Source of the DNA: Lepiota brunneoincarnata
Taxonomy: Eukaryota; Basidiomycota; Agaricomycetes; Agaricales; Agaricaceae
DNA: 64,000 nt
Assembly (NCBI GenBank): GCA_023014365.1
Contig: JAEBUN010000006.1
Span: forward strand, 310,001-374,000
Reading direction: 5' to 3'
Below are positions 12,701 through 24,269 of this stretch, in pieces. The stretch's first letter is position 1; every line of letters begins with the position of its first letter. The translations under genes were made by a program, and so were the position numbers. Under the pieces are notes generated by a model that saw only the letters and a program-made list of their open reading frames with translations, was not told the origin of the DNA and did no database searches.

Positions 12701-13590
12701 GGCTATTGCCCAGGGAGCTGTCATGCTAGTTCTTTCGGGAATAACTGCCATCGCGCAGATATTCATTAACTATAGCTTCGATCGTGAGTTCGACCGCGGG
12801 ACGGCCTGGAATTCTGCACTGACGAATGACATCTTTAGCTATCATTCATTACTTGCCAATGTCTTTAGCCACAAAGGAGATGGCTAAAAGATATGAAAAA
12901 CAAAGGAAACAAAACGAGATAGCTTTCGAGGAGAACGAGGACGGGGACACTGACTTATTCAACCCTGCTGGTGAATATTCCATAGATACTCTGGAATGGA
13001 CCGCATATTTATGCTAACAATACCAAGCTCTTCGAAGCGTCCGTCGACGTATCAAGAAGACGACAAAGAAACTTGACGATAAGCTTGATAGCCTCAAACC
13101 AAAGGTCCTGCCAATAAATGAGCTGGGGAAGACCGAGGAAGCAGAAACCCCCAAGTCCAGTGAGGACACGGTAGCTGGAGCTACGGGTATGAAGGCGTCA
13201 CCTGAACTCTACAGAATGAAGTCATTCGAATCTGGCGTATCTGGGGCCTCGGGGACATCCAAAAAAAACCGGGGTTCAAATTCAAAGAAAAACAAAACGC
13301 TCAAACGACCTGTTATTGAACCGGCAGCACCGGTATTAATGGATGGCTCTGATTCCGATGGTGATGATGATGATGATGTGCATGCATTCGATCATCCATC
13401 GATCTATGTTGACCAGCCATGGATTTGGATACCTAAAGATCATATTGGACTGAGCGAGTTTTTGGTGAAGGAGCTGCAGGATACTGGTGTGAGCGCGAGC
13501 GATTTAGGTGCGGAGGTGAAGGAGAACGGGATCGTAGAGGTGTCGAGGAACCCTCCTGACGAGCGATGGTCTGGTGGTCATGATGCCTGA
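9735..13590 (+). CDS. CSC1/OSCA/TMEM63-type calcium-permeable stress-gated cation channel
   Basis: Multi-pass membrane channel of the DUF221/RSN1_7TM family, opened by osmotic or mechanical stress. ATG at 9735 begins an N-terminal membrane segment (NFVTALVVNAALLAAEVGAF) followed by RIYSPRTVLPPPE, then PSGPWKWLPALAMYPTEDII, typical of the family. Next come the cytosolic RNA-recognition-like loop (ARTVLITSVPEELANERDLR), the region EIADLNARI with IRCNLQMGAHVLAQC, and the channel core (SRYLTSWGAMVGLIIVWAFP, GVLPPALLAGLFALLP, SVFFLTYM, GGLYFPMAINNL). The C-terminal PHM7_cyt domain is recognisable: DHPSIYVDQPWIWIPKD and NPPDERWSGGHDA just before the stop. About a dozen short introns interrupt it. 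Plasma membrane or internal membrane location cannot be told from sequence. Several paralogues are usual in fungi, so no gene symbol is given. Confidence 0.9.
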
Positions 13591-13884
13591 GATCATGAGC
13601 GTTGAACGTTGAGGCCTCAGGCATCAGGACTGAGGGAGGGACCATACCGCGGATATAACCTGTATAATAATTTATATGTTATGGACACACTTGGATCCAA
13701 CGAATTGATGCGTTGCTTGCAAAACTAAAGGGATCGGATGTTTATGATGATTCCGAAGCTTCCTGGAGCTCATCTATTGGAAGGCGGACGAGTCGCTGCC
13801 CTTCTAAAATGTCGTCATCATCGTTTTGTTTTTCTCGCGAGGCCACTGAACGGCAAACTTGGTTAGCATCTACACGCTGCGAAT
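13591..13884. other. Convergent intergenic region
   Basis: About 294 bases between the stop codons of the channel gene and the minus-strand DAD2 gene, presumably both 3' UTRs. A 69-codon open frame at 13713-13922 runs through it but has no family features and overlaps the DAD2 last exon. Confidence 0.4.
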
Positions 13885-14220
13885 TCAGGACACAAGCTCA
13901 CAGAAGAGGCTCAATATCTTAAACATCCTAGGCCATTGCTCAAGGACCTGACCATGTACTATAGCACAGTGAGAACATATAGCAAACGTTTACAGGCAGA
14001 ATAACCCACCCTCTCCGGCCCTCGCCATGACTTCACAATCTTCTCCTAGTGCCTCTATTCGCTGCAAATACAATGTACTGGCTCGTTCGAGAGCAGATAC
14101 AACATCATACTCTTTCTTCTTCTCCATGAGCTTCGCCATGGCTGCCGTGGAAGCAACCTGCGAGCCTTGCGAAGGGGCGTGGGATGCGCGCCCTGGTATC
14201 ACCGACTGGCGTATAGACAT
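13885..14220 (-). CDS. DAD2: DASH/Dam1 complex subunit Dad2
   Basis: Small subunit of the DASH ring that couples kinetochores to spindle microtubules in fungi. Two exons (14010-14220 and 13885-13958) join in phase to 94 residues. The conserved core is KLMEKKKEYDVVSALERAST, then YLQRIEALGEDCEVMARAGE in exon 1, and HGQVLEQWPRMFKILSLFCE in exon 2, all characteristic of Dad2. The start chosen is the ATG of MSIRQSVIPGRAS; the frame is open upstream to an ATG at 14307, which would add 29 residues unlike the family. Length fits Dad2 (about 100 residues). The gene is divergent from MED12 with 171 bases between starts and convergent with the channel gene. Confidence 0.85.
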
Positions 14221-14391
14221 GGGATAAAGGAATCTCGACATCAAGGTCGTGACACGCATCAGGCGACGACCCGGATTAGGCAGTTGGTCAATTTCGGCGT
14301 CGTTCATCTTGTTTGCCGGCTACCTGGACTCGGGCGCATTTCATCCTACCACCACTTCTACGTATGTTTCCTCTCGCGAGGCGGCTCAACG
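14221..14391. promoter_or_regulatory. Short divergent promoter between DAD2 and MED12
   Basis: 171 bases between the chosen start codons of two essential-type genes. No TATA box or known factor site is obvious. If DAD2 used the upstream ATG at 14307 the gap would shrink to 84 bases. Confidence 0.35.
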
Positions 14392-17300
14392 ATGCGAGAA
14401 AGAAAAGATGAGAAGCAGCTGCCGATATATGAGTCTGAACCCCCAAAGTGGCTGCCCAAAACTCATGCAACAGCCGATCTTGGTACGAGTTACCGTTTTT
14501 GTGGACCCCTGGGTATCGTTAAGATGGTACTTTGGGGTATAGGTTATCCCGGATTCTTTCCACCTAAGCCGAGACAAGATGAGGATGTGCTCTCGGAGGC
14601 AAGAGTCAAGTCGGGTTTTGTTCTGGCTCATCAGGTTTCTGTAAGTGTTGGGGTTGCTATCCATGTTGGAGATTTCCCCATGCTCAAGTTTATCTATCCG
14701 TTTAGGCAGAGACGTTCAGTGCCCAGGCTATTATCAATGAAAATTTGAATTCGGTAGATACTCTCTCCAAGTTGGAGGAACTAATAAATGAAGTCTTCAA
14801 ACGTCGTGTTGATCGTATACCCTCAATCCCGTCAGTGCAATATCAAGATTTGAATGGCATTTACTAACCTCTACTCAGTCCTTCGAGCTTTCGGATGCCC
14901 TCCAGGGTAACTCTCAATGAAACCAAAAGACAGGCATGGTTTGCTGATCTTGCAAATCCTGATGTCCCACTGCACAAACTCGGGAAGAGCGTTCCTCACG
15001 GTGCCAAGGGCCACGATCTGTTGGACCTGCTGCATCAAAACAACGTAGCCATACCCAGGGCAGTTTGGTTTCTTCGAGTGTTCGGCGCCAACGAAACGGT
15101 ACGACCCCTGCTTTGCTCATGGCTCTACTAATGTGAATCGACCAATCTTGTTAGGCTGGACTTCGGAATAAACCCACATACAACCCTACCCAGTATAGCG
15201 TCGATTGGGCAAATATCATGACCGGATACATGAAGAAACAACTCGCCGATATAGCCCTCCCGAGTGCTCCCCGCCCGGGGCTCAACATCAAGCAAACCTT
15301 TAAAGGAGTTCTCGCTGATACAGATGGTCGAGAAAAATGGATTTCTCGCTTTTCATATTGGTGCGCGTCCGTAAAATAACATGTGTTCACACTAATATAA
15401 TACTGAATCTCCAGCCTAAAGCTGCTGCGTACATTCTACGCCGAGGGTCTTGTGGATCATAAGTCCTTCCTTGTGTGGCTTGTGCAACAGATGGGAGCGT
15501 GCAATCTCGCACAAGCTGCGTTTCTTAGTCGTCTGGCGGACGAATACTTGACTCCCATTGCCACGAGTCGCGCGCTGGCTCGACCGTTTGTGGATGCATG
15601 CCTCAACAAGTTGTCCGAGGTGTGTTTGAGTCACCTTCATGGCACCCGGCCGTTCAACATGTGTGCCCAGATTCGTAACACTGCGCAAGAGTATCTCGTC
15701 GATACAGAGAGGCTTTTACGGACTATTTTGCAGGTTTGTCCCTTCCATGAGTAATTACGCCTCAGTTAACAGTCCACAGCGTATATGTCTAGCGCTTCCC
15801 GACGCGTTTGTCAGTCCCCGAATGTGGTTGATGCATTCCGCTCTGATCATCAACATTATGAATGAGGGTGTCGTCGGGGTTCCCCCTGGTGCTGAGCGTT
15901 CCACCGACCGCGCCATCCAGGAAATACAACGCTCCATTAATGATAATCTTTTCGATATCACGAAACGCAATGAAGCTGTACTTTTTCACGATCCTCCATC
16001 CAAGGGCTTTGGACGTCTGGGGACTGCTGTCATGGATGTGAAGGTAATCTCCCCCCCCCCCTCCACACACACTTTGTATCCCATTGCTTACTTTCTTTTT
16101 TCGCTGCAGTTGCTAAATTTTATTTCTGCCACTACTGACATGACCGCGATTTCTTTCTTTCAAAATGAATTGGATAACACACCTGCGTTCAAGGAGAAGC
16201 TGGACATGCTGCTAACCTGGAGCGTCACTCCCTTGCAATACGGTGACCATCGACCGTTTGCTGCCGTGACCCTCATTCGTCTATGGAGGGACAAAGCTTG
16301 TGAACGTGCGACTCGGCGCGATTTTTCGGCTCCCGGTGACTTTCTCCAAGACCAGCTCTTTGATTGGCTGGACACTTCAGAGGTTGCGGGAGAAACAGGA
16401 AATTTGCGCGAGGTTTCCCTTCTCTATGGGAAGTTGGTCAAACAGGAGTTGTTTTCGTACACGAAATACATCCAGCGACTCATCGCCCGCGGTGAGCCTG
16501 GTCTGTCCTTTACAGAAGTATGATTTGCTGGCCTGGGGGTGCTTCATATTCTCACCATTCTCGTTAGGCTGTCGAATCGAGGCATCGCAGGTTCCTGAGC
16601 TGGATTCCATTGCACAACTCGACTGTCTCTGAGCTTAACCAGAGGAAGGTTATGTTGCACGGTGTCAGGGCCAGGGAAACGCCAGAAGATGTGACGGAAC
16701 GAGAGATCCGTAAGGAAATTCGCTTGATCCTTCCTGAACTATTTGGAGGTCGGCCGCATTTTCCTGGAACTCATGACGGACGCTAACTTTAATATCAGGG
16801 GAACACGACTCTGCAGTACCAACTACCACTGTTTTGCTAGATCGGTGCAAGACTCTTGTTGGCGCTACCCGTTTTGAGCAGGCTCGAACTTTCAGACAAT
16901 GGTTTCTACCTAAGTTACAGCACCAGGTGACCAGGTGATTCCTTTTCTGCGAACATCATGTTTCATACATACGTTGACCTCTTCCCTAGTCAGGACTCTA
17001 CTCTCACAAGCACTGGGCTTCTCCGCATCTATTGTATTGCGGTCGAACTGATGATGTATGCGAAGTGCTTCGATTCCATACTCGACGTGAGTAGTTGCCA
17101 ATTTCGATCGTTCATGCTCTCAATAGCCATCGAACCAGCTCACACTCTATATATTGGCCAATACCAAACGCCCCGAGCTATTGGTCGCAATCATTGACAC
17201 CTTGCATCGGTTTGCAACCATCTGGTCATGCATGAACGTCATGCAAGACATTGTTATCGCCCTTGATACTGCGCATCAAGCTTGGAAGGCGCAAGGCATG

Positions 17301-20169
17301 CAGTCAAGAAGATTGCTTTCGCTTTTGGTCGAATTCGACAGGGGTCGCCTTTACCTCAGTCCAAATTCTCGAGAACGAATAGATTCAGATCTGGCACATT
17401 TTACACTAGTATGAATATCTCCTCGCCGTCGTCGACTGATGCTAACCACAGAGAAGGCATTGCAACCAACAACAGAACGTCGCGAACCTGTGCCCGACTG
17501 TCCTTCCAGAAATCTTGATGATGGCTGCTGATACTGATACGGAAGCGCCTTCGATGCTTGCGAACGGGTTGTGGATTAAATACCGCACTTCAACGGACTG
17601 GGCTTGGAAGGTTTGGGACAATGCAGTGGCAAGCTTACGTCAGGTGCCTGTGATGAATTCCGACATTGCACAACGGAAAGCCTGCGCATTGCGATACGGT
17701 ATTTTCCTGTGGCAAGTGGACCAGCATTTACCCCATGGCTTAGATGGTGATGTCCAAAGATGGTTTTCGGGTCCCGGGAAGAATGAGATAGCTGCGCTGA
17801 CTGCGGATGCCTGGGATGTTGTTACGGTAGTATTGCTCTACCTTTGTGTTCATGGAGCACTCAAAACAACAACAATTCTGACAGGAGTGGTTTACCCAGC
17901 TTGGCAGCTTGGAGCTGCGGAGTCCGCACCTCAGGTCCAGGTCTTTCTCAACGCCGCCAACAACCTCTTCCAGCAGCTTTTGCTACAAGAAAATCCCAAC
18001 GCTAACGGAATCCCTCCTGTCGACTTATTTGACGTACAGTGCCTTCAAACACGGCGCCGGACCGTGTACGAAGAACCTCATTTCTCATCTCTGGTTGCCA
18101 GCATCCCCCTCCTCATTTTTCTTGAACACAAATCGGATCTCCCTCAGGATCTCCGGAACGAGTCTACCTCACTTCGGCATCGTCTATGCCACGATTCACA
18201 ATTTCGTCAAGGCGCATACAGGAACCTAGACGCTATTCGGGCAGCCTTTGAAAACTCCTCATACCTGGCGGACACATCTCCAGTTTTAGGTCAACATACT
18301 ATAGCGGGTCTGCGAACTATTCTTGGAGAGAATGTTGATGGTCCGTATCAAATTTGGCCGTGGGTGGCGTTGTCACTAATCGCAAATGGGCAGAACAAGA
18401 TATGTATGATTGGCCCGAAGTAACCTGTCTCCTGAGTCCCTGGAAGATCGTCGCCACGACGATTCAAATGCAATTTTTGGTCAAACAGTTGGGGAAAGCA
18501 CTGACACAGGAATCTACTCACGACCTCGCAAGTGGCAACCTCAACAAGTTGTCCATCATGCTTTTTCATCAGTCGATGACCTCGGAGGAGGCTTACTATG
18601 TCGGGGAGATGGCACAAGGGGCTGACACCACTGTTGCAGGGAAGGTTGGTTGATTCTATTGGGCCATGAGGGAACCGGAAGCTCATTTCCGAGATACAGT
18701 TTATCGCAAACGGACTCAAGTGTATCAACGAATTGCTCCAGGAACTAGACGCCAAACAAACGATCAGCACACTCGATAAGCTCCGCCGCGTTGGGGAGCT
18801 GTTGCGCGCGCTGGTCTATATCGCTCAACCTTTCCGCAGGGAAGAGCCCCTGCTCCTTAATCTCGATCCCTCAGTTCAAGACGATTTCGCAACAACCCTC
18901 TACGATAGACTTTCCACAATCAAAGCCACCCTGGGGTCGGGCGCATCCACTGTAGAAGATTCATCGACAGTCTCACAGCAGGTTGTCTTGCTAGTTCGAT
19001 TGTTGCAGTTCGACCTTGGTTTCCGCGGGGCTTGGACCCCGAAACTGAAAGATCTCAGCGCTGGGCTCATCAATATTCTCTTTCGTCTAGCTCTGGTATG
19101 ATGACCTATCTTTTCTTGGCATGAGCTCCTCACTGGTTGGCGCAGCATTACGGCACAGCGGACCATCTCAATCCGGTTGTTTATCCGCTTCTCATTGACA
19201 CTCTGTTATATCTAGTTGATGGTAAGCACATCGATAAGTTCGCTTTTTATTGTTGCTTACCCATATGATACAGAGATACCCCAGCCCGCGAAGCCACTCT
19301 CGTTTGATCCATTCTGTCACTACCCTACCGCCCCAACTGCCGACCTCCCACCTGATCTGCCATTAGAATATCGAAGACAGATTCTCTCATTGCTTTCCAC
19401 CTTCTCAACCCGTAGCGCCGTAACCAACCTTGTTAATTCACACTGGGATTCTGCGGGCAACCTCGTGTACGAACAATCAGTCGTCAACAGGCCCTGGGAA
19501 TGGATTGAGAACCTAGGCGAACCGTCCGCAATAGATGCGAAAGAAGAGGAGCGGGAACGAGAGGAAAAGGCCAGATTGAAGACCAAGTATCTCATCAAGA
19601 ACTCTGGTTCGTTGTCACTTGAGAATTTTGGGGCGCAGATGACGGGCGATGGAATAATGGAGAGTATCGCGAGGGGGTATGGTGCGCATGTGCAGAGTGA
19701 TATGCGTTCGTTCGAAGACGGGTTGTCTTCTGAGAGTATCTTTGCACGGGACTGGAGGGAAAGTCGGGTTGAGTTTGAGACCGAATCGTCGCCGACATCG
19801 ATCTCGAGCGGGCGGGTCCATGGTGACGGGGACCAGGATTCTAGGTCGGGGTCCGGGTCAGGGTATATAAAGTCCGAACAGAAGACGACGTCGAGGGCTT
19901 CGCCTGCCTCTTCTGTTGTCTCACGGTCTTCTGCCAGAGGATCGACATCGTCTCTGAGACAGAGTCCCGCGAATAGGTCATTTAGTGAGGTGATCGACGT
20001 GGATGCTGTTTCGCAACGGAATATAGCGATGAAACGAAAGGCAGAAGATAATGACGACGATGATGATGAAATTGAGATCGTGGAAGGACCCGTCGTTGCT
20101 AGGCCTGGACCATCATCCAAACGTACCAAAGGCAAGACGGCGGGAAAGACCAAAGCGAAGAGACGATAA
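14392..20169 (+). CDS. MED12: Mediator complex subunit 12 (Srb8)
   Basis: Large subunit of the CDK8 kinase module of Mediator, which activates CDK8 and represses or tunes transcription. ATG at 14392 gives MRERKDEKQLPIYESEPPKW; the intron at 14483-14542 restores ADLGYPGFFPPKP, a family signature. The Med12 domain follows: MPSRVTLNETKRQAWFADLA, PLHKLGKSVPHGAKGHDLLD, NVAIPRAVWFLRVFGANET, then FAEGLVDHKSF-like text, CNLAQAAFLSRLADEYL and SRALARPFVDACLNKL. Long helical exons follow. The last exon is low-complexity and charged (Ser/Asp/Glu runs, then GPSSKRTKGKTAGKTKAKRR, a likely nuclear localisation signal) before TAA. Total product is roughly 1,600-1,700 residues, normal for MED12. A poly-C run sits in one intron (16051-16061). 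Not all of the more than ten introns were fixed exactly. Confidence 0.92.
16051..16061. repeat. Poly-C tract inside a MED12 intron
   Basis: Eleven consecutive C residues directly after the donor region of an intron, followed by a CA-rich stretch. One of several poly-C runs in this window. Confidence 0.8.
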
Positions 20170-20411
20170 CATGAAGCCCTTTTCCCTGAACATGTATGTA
20201 CAGTAGTCTACACCTATTTCACGTGTATCGTAGTGACTCGGATCTCTATGATTTGGCTAGCGATGAGGTATACACATTTTACACGCTTGGTATGGTAGTG
20301 ACAATGCAGATTGTTGTGCTGTTAAGACAAGAAGAATATATGGTATGCAAGTAGAGCGAAACGGAAGGCCAGAGGCAAGAACAACGACAAAACTAAGGTC
20401 AGTTGAGTAAA

Positions 20412-21503
20412 TTAACATCGTTCTCCCCGAAAAAAACCACTCCAAGGGTCAACTACCACTAGATGGCCATGCCGATGTTCCACAATAGGCCCGTCCGGAG
20501 GGATATCCCCCTTTTCCCCCTCATTAGCCGCCACAATACTCCGGACAAGTGACTTGAGCGCATAGACCTCGACCGGACGCCTAAGCACCCGCTTACGACA
20601 TGTCGGACATGTATACTCTGGTTGCGGCTGCTGCATCTCAAGCAGATGATGGTAAATATCGGGGTGTGCGAGATACTCTGGTCGAAGGAGCCCTTGTATA
20701 CGAGCAACATAGCCGTTTAGTATATTGGGGTTCCAGCGTGGATTCGCTTGAATGAAATGAGCATGGGAACCGCCAAACCAGTCACGGAGACAGGCGAGAC
20801 AGAAGGTGTGGCCACAGTCTGGTAGGCTGTTGGATTGGGCGTCGAAAGTCAGCGGTGGGATATATGGGCGGCATTTTTTGAGGGAATGAGGAGAGGTACG
20901 TACAGGTATGGGGAGTACATGCGGCCGGTGCAAATTTCGCAGTTGAGGCTTTCCTCGAGTTGTAGGGAATCCTGATAATGGGTTATATGAGCCACCCTAT
21001 TTTTTCACTCGATGAGGGGGAACATCGCACCAAGACTACTTTGCCTTCCGCAGGTTTGGCCTCGGATGCTTTAGCGTTGACCTCCTTGAGCTCGTCGCGG
21101 CAGCGTGCCACTTCTTGGGCGAGGGTATTGCAATTTGTGCGATACTTGGCGCTCTCCTATGAAACGTCATCCTTCAGCACAGGCAAAGGACCAGTCCTCG
21201 AGAATGACAAACCTCCTTAAGCTTTTTGACCTGTTTCCTGAGGTCAGCAATGATGGACTCCTGCGTCGGTGAAGCATCATCCTCATCCGACGAGATTTCA
21301 ATGACATCGTGCAATCTTATGCTATTCGCTTTTCTTGTTGTGAGAGTGGAAGGCCGTTTGAGGCTCTTGTGTGGCGAAGGGGTGGGGCTGGTGTCAGAGG
21401 ATGTTATTTCGAGGGCACCGAAAGGGGCATCCTGGGGATTAGGTGGTGGTTTGTGCACAAGAGGAGAGACCCGTGAGTGTGGACGATTGAGGGTCCGTGG
21501 CAT
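20412..21503 (-). CDS. C3HC4 RING-finger protein (putative E3 ubiquitin ligase)
   Basis: Begins MPRTLNRPHSRVSP, with a Ser/Pro-rich and acidic N-terminal region (DVIEISSDEDDASP) leading into a coiled coil (SIIADLRKQVKKLKE and following exon). The RING finger is SLNCEICTGRMYSPYL, an intron, then LPDCGHTFCLACLRDWF, a spacer of about 50 residues (PRWNPNILNGYVARIQGLL and more), and YTCPTCRKRVLRRPVEVYAL. All eight zinc ligands are present, so ligase activity is plausible. The long spacer between the sixth and seventh ligands is a basidiomycete-type arrangement. It ends at TAA 20412-20414. Substrate and pathway are unknown. It is transcribed convergently with MED12. Confidence 0.82.
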
Positions 21504-21587
21504 GGGGATGAGTTTCGAGGGGGGGGGGATACAGCAGTTACAAGTAATAATTAGAACATACTACGAATGAACATCAGACACACGTGA

Positions 21588-22622
21588 TCAGACCGTCGAG
21601 GGCAGCTCCTCAATGCACTGCCGTATCACACGCAACGTCTCTAATTTATCATACAACAGTCGAGCGCACTCTTTGTTCGCACACTTGGCTCGCCAACAAG
21701 CCTTCGCTTCGAGCCAATCATCGAACCCCGGGTCGATGATCGTATCACCCGCAGGACGCTTGTCCATCTCCATTACCATCCTGTATTTAAGTTCCCGCCA
21801 GGTATGATATTCGACCGTCGTGTTGCACTGAATGCAGTTTGCGGTCACTCCAGAGACAAAAGGCGGGTTATCCAACCTTTCCCGCAATCTGCGAAACATA
21901 CACACCATCAGTGATCTATATCAACTCGGCTGGATATCCCCCTACTGTTCTCTCCTCCGATGATGGAGGTTCAGCAACCCGAGCAACGCCGTAGATGGCA
22001 GCTGTTGTAGCATATCCCGAAAATCGGCGTGGAACAAGTCAAGTGTCAGTGTCCGCTTTGACGCAAGCTTGGCCTCCTCATCCCACCCATATCGGCATGC
22101 AATGGAGTAGAGGCGAAGAGGTTGTTCGAGCAGGAGGGGATTTGTAGCAAAGAGACGTAGAATTGAGATCGGTCCCGGCATGTCGTACTTTTCAGCGACA
22201 AACAGGATTTTCTCAATCAAGTCGCAATCAGTGAGGGGCTGTATAGGCAGACCACAGATCATCCGAAGGAGGTACTCGAGAACTTCGGGAACCTCATCGA
22301 GGTATATGACGTCGTCCACAGGAGATTTCGGCCTGCAAGCCAGGATCGAGCCAGTTAGATGACGGACATTCAACATTAGCACTTACGGTGGAAGATTGTA
22401 CATTGCTCTGAAGAAGCCTGAAGTCGTCTTGAGCGTGTAGCTATGAACCCGGAAGAGCATCTGGCCCCCTCTTGAAGCGAGAATGACATCGCCATCTGAA
22501 GAGGCAAAGGCTGGATGGAGGCGTTCCCCCTCTGCTGCTGACCCCCGCATTGTGCTGCGCGACTCACTCGAGCTCGGCGTTTCTGACGTCTCCGAGGGGT
22601 ATGTTACCTCCGGAGACTGCAT
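21588..22622 (-). CDS. BTB/POZ domain protein
   Basis: Three exons (22387-22622, 21946-22332, 21588-21888) join in phase to 307 residues. After a Ser-rich N-terminus the BTB fold reads DGDVILASRGGQMLFRVHSY, LKTTSGFFRAMYNLPPK, then VDDVIYLDEVPEVLEYLLRM, CGLPIQPLTDCDLIEKILFV and AEKYDMPGPISILRL. BTB domains mediate dimerisation and often link to Cul3 ligases or transcription factors; which applies here is not known. The C-terminal exon carries a cluster of cysteines (CIQC, then CWRAKCANKEC) that could bind zinc. Such short BTB proteins are greatly expanded in Agaricomycetes. It is followed by the RING gene on the same strand, 84 bases away. Confidence 0.82.
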
Positions 22623-22830
22623 GATACTCGCTATGCAAGCTGTCTGTCGGGGCGAGTTGTGGTCACACTGACGTCTGACTTGGTGGACCCTTCCGTCTCA
22701 CCGATTTAATTGCAGAGCCATTCCGGCCCGGGGTTTTCCCTCGTCGGCCGTCCACCATGCTCGGGGCCTAATCTTATCAGGCCTTCTCTACCTGACCTGT
22801 ATCATAACCGTTCGCTCAAGGTACAAAGCA

Positions 22831-23378
22831 ATGTCGAGCGTAACTACCAATGCACCTGCCCGTCACCGCTTCTTCGTTTACGCACCAGACAAAACTGAGG
22901 AAGGCACCCTGGAGAAGCGGCTTTCTGTCAGGCAGGATCATTTGGCCGCCGCAAATGCCAACTTTGCCAAGGGCATTGTCCGTACGCATGCATATCTTTC
23001 GACCGACGCATACTCTAGCTCTGACTTCTGGGTTGATACGCGTTGAAGGCGTTGGAGGAGCCCTGTTGAGCCCAGAATCGATCCTATCCCCTGACGCACC
23101 CAAGAAGATGCTGGGCTCCGCGTTCATCTTGGAAGCGGAAGACATCGATCGGTGCGTTGTCGTGTGCATACAGCCCCCCTCCCCCCCCCCCCCATACCTA
23201 TCGACATTGTCCGACAGGGTTTGGGAACTGCTGAAAAATGACGTGTATTATAAATCGGGAGTGGTATGTTTCTTTTAATTTGTCGAGCCGTGGTGGAAAC
23301 TAACCTTGCGTTCGACAGTGGGACCCAGAAAAGTTGATTGTCTTGCCGTACTTGATTGGCACCCATTTCAACACTTAA
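22831..23378 (+). CDS. YCII-domain protein, first of a tandem pair
   Basis: Four exons (22831-22981, 23049-23151, 23218-23263, 23319-23378) join in phase to 119 residues. The YCII/YciI-like ferredoxin-fold domain covers nearly all of it: RHRFFVYAPDKTEEGTLEKR, SVRQDHLAAA with the typical histidine, RVGGALLSPE, GSAFILEAEDIDRVWELLKN and SGVWDPEKLIVLPY. Bacterial YciI-type proteins are small, possibly enzymatic, with a His/Asp pair; the reaction in fungi is unknown. There is no targeting presequence, so it is probably cytosolic. The second intron is mostly poly-C. Its paralogue starts 204 bases downstream. Confidence 0.88.
23174..23193. repeat. Poly-C tract in intron of the first YCII gene
   Basis: Nineteen C in twenty bases (one T at 23180), filling the polypyrimidine part of a short intron. 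Confidence 0.85.
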
Positions 23379-23582
23379 AAAGTGTTACCTTTGAACACGG
23401 GTGGCTAGCTTACATCTGAACTACATTGTTTCTCGCTCAATTGTCACCTGTCCAAACACCCACGCACACACCCTGGGCTTCCAACTTTGAACTATCAATT
23501 TCCCGCGTGACAGGGGGGCTTCTGCGGGGGCAAATAGTAACGTTGCGCCCTCATGATTCCTTTCTCCTAGACGACTCAGAAT

Positions 23583-24095
23583 ATGTTAAGCGTAACGCGA
23601 CAAACTACCTCTTCACTTGCTCAACGGCGCCTGTTGCATACCACTCAGAGGATCCTAGCACCGAACAGATTCTTTGTCTACGCGCCTGATTACCCAAACT
23701 CGGTTGATCGTAGATATGCAGTGCGCGAGAGACATCTCGCAGGAGTAAAGCAGCCAATCGAGAACGGTGACATAAGCATGTTTTTCTTTTTCCTCTTTCC
23801 CAGATGGCCGAGTGCTCATGGTGGTGAATAGGGGTAGCAGGCATGCTCGTAAATTCCAAGCAACCGACGATTAAAGCCGGGGATATCATTCGACGAAATG
23901 CGACGGGGTCTATTCTAATTGTAGAAGCTGATACGATCGAGGAGGTGGAGGGGCTCATTCATCGTGATATATACTGGACGGGCGGAGTTGTGAGTACATT
24001 TATTTCCAGAGAGTGGTGATCTGATGTGGTGGTGTTAGTGGGATAAGGAAAGAGTGATCATCCAGCCATTCTTTGCAGCAACACCATTCCCATGA
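23583..24095 (+). CDS. YCII-domain protein, tandem paralogue with likely mitochondrial presequence
   Basis: Three exons (23583-23766, 23832-23989, 24039-24095) join in phase to 132 residues. Residues 1 to about 28 (MLSVTRQTTSSLAQRRLLHT) are rich in Arg, Ser and Thr and lack acids, like a mitochondrial presequence. The YCII domain follows: NRFFVYAPDYPNSVDRRYAV, RERHLAGVKQPIENG, GMLVNSKQ, ATGSILIVEADTIEEVEGLI, TGGVWDKERVIIQPFF. Its alignment with the upstream gene, including intron positions around the histidine segment and before VWD, shows tandem duplication. The exon 1 donor is taken at 23767; slightly different choices would alter a few residues. The enzymatic role is unknown. Confidence 0.82.
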
Positions 24096-24151
24096 TTAGC
24101 CACACATGTGATACAAGTTACCTTCAACAACCAGTACTGTACTTATTCTCT

Positions 24152-24170
24152 CCCCCCCCCCCACCCCCCC
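24152..24170. repeat. Poly-C tract upstream of the enoyl-CoA hydratase gene
   Basis: Eighteen C in nineteen bases (one A at 24163), between the second YCII gene and the hydratase start codon at 24270. Confidence 0.85.
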
Positions 24171-24269
24171 GAGTGGAATGAGGAACATGGAAATATACAT
24201 TACGTAGTTAGATCCAAGCTCCGGCCAGGAATATGACCCACGCAGCTCACTGCGATTTCTTCCTCTACC

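Noticed and set aside
13713..13922. 69-codon plus-strand frame between the channel gene and DAD2
   Set aside because: Overlaps the DAD2 last exon on the other strand and has no features of its own.
19320..20153. 277-codon open frame on the minus strand
   Set aside because: It is antisense to the low-complexity C-terminal exon of MED12 and has no family features; it is a shadow of codon bias in Ser/Asp-rich sequence.
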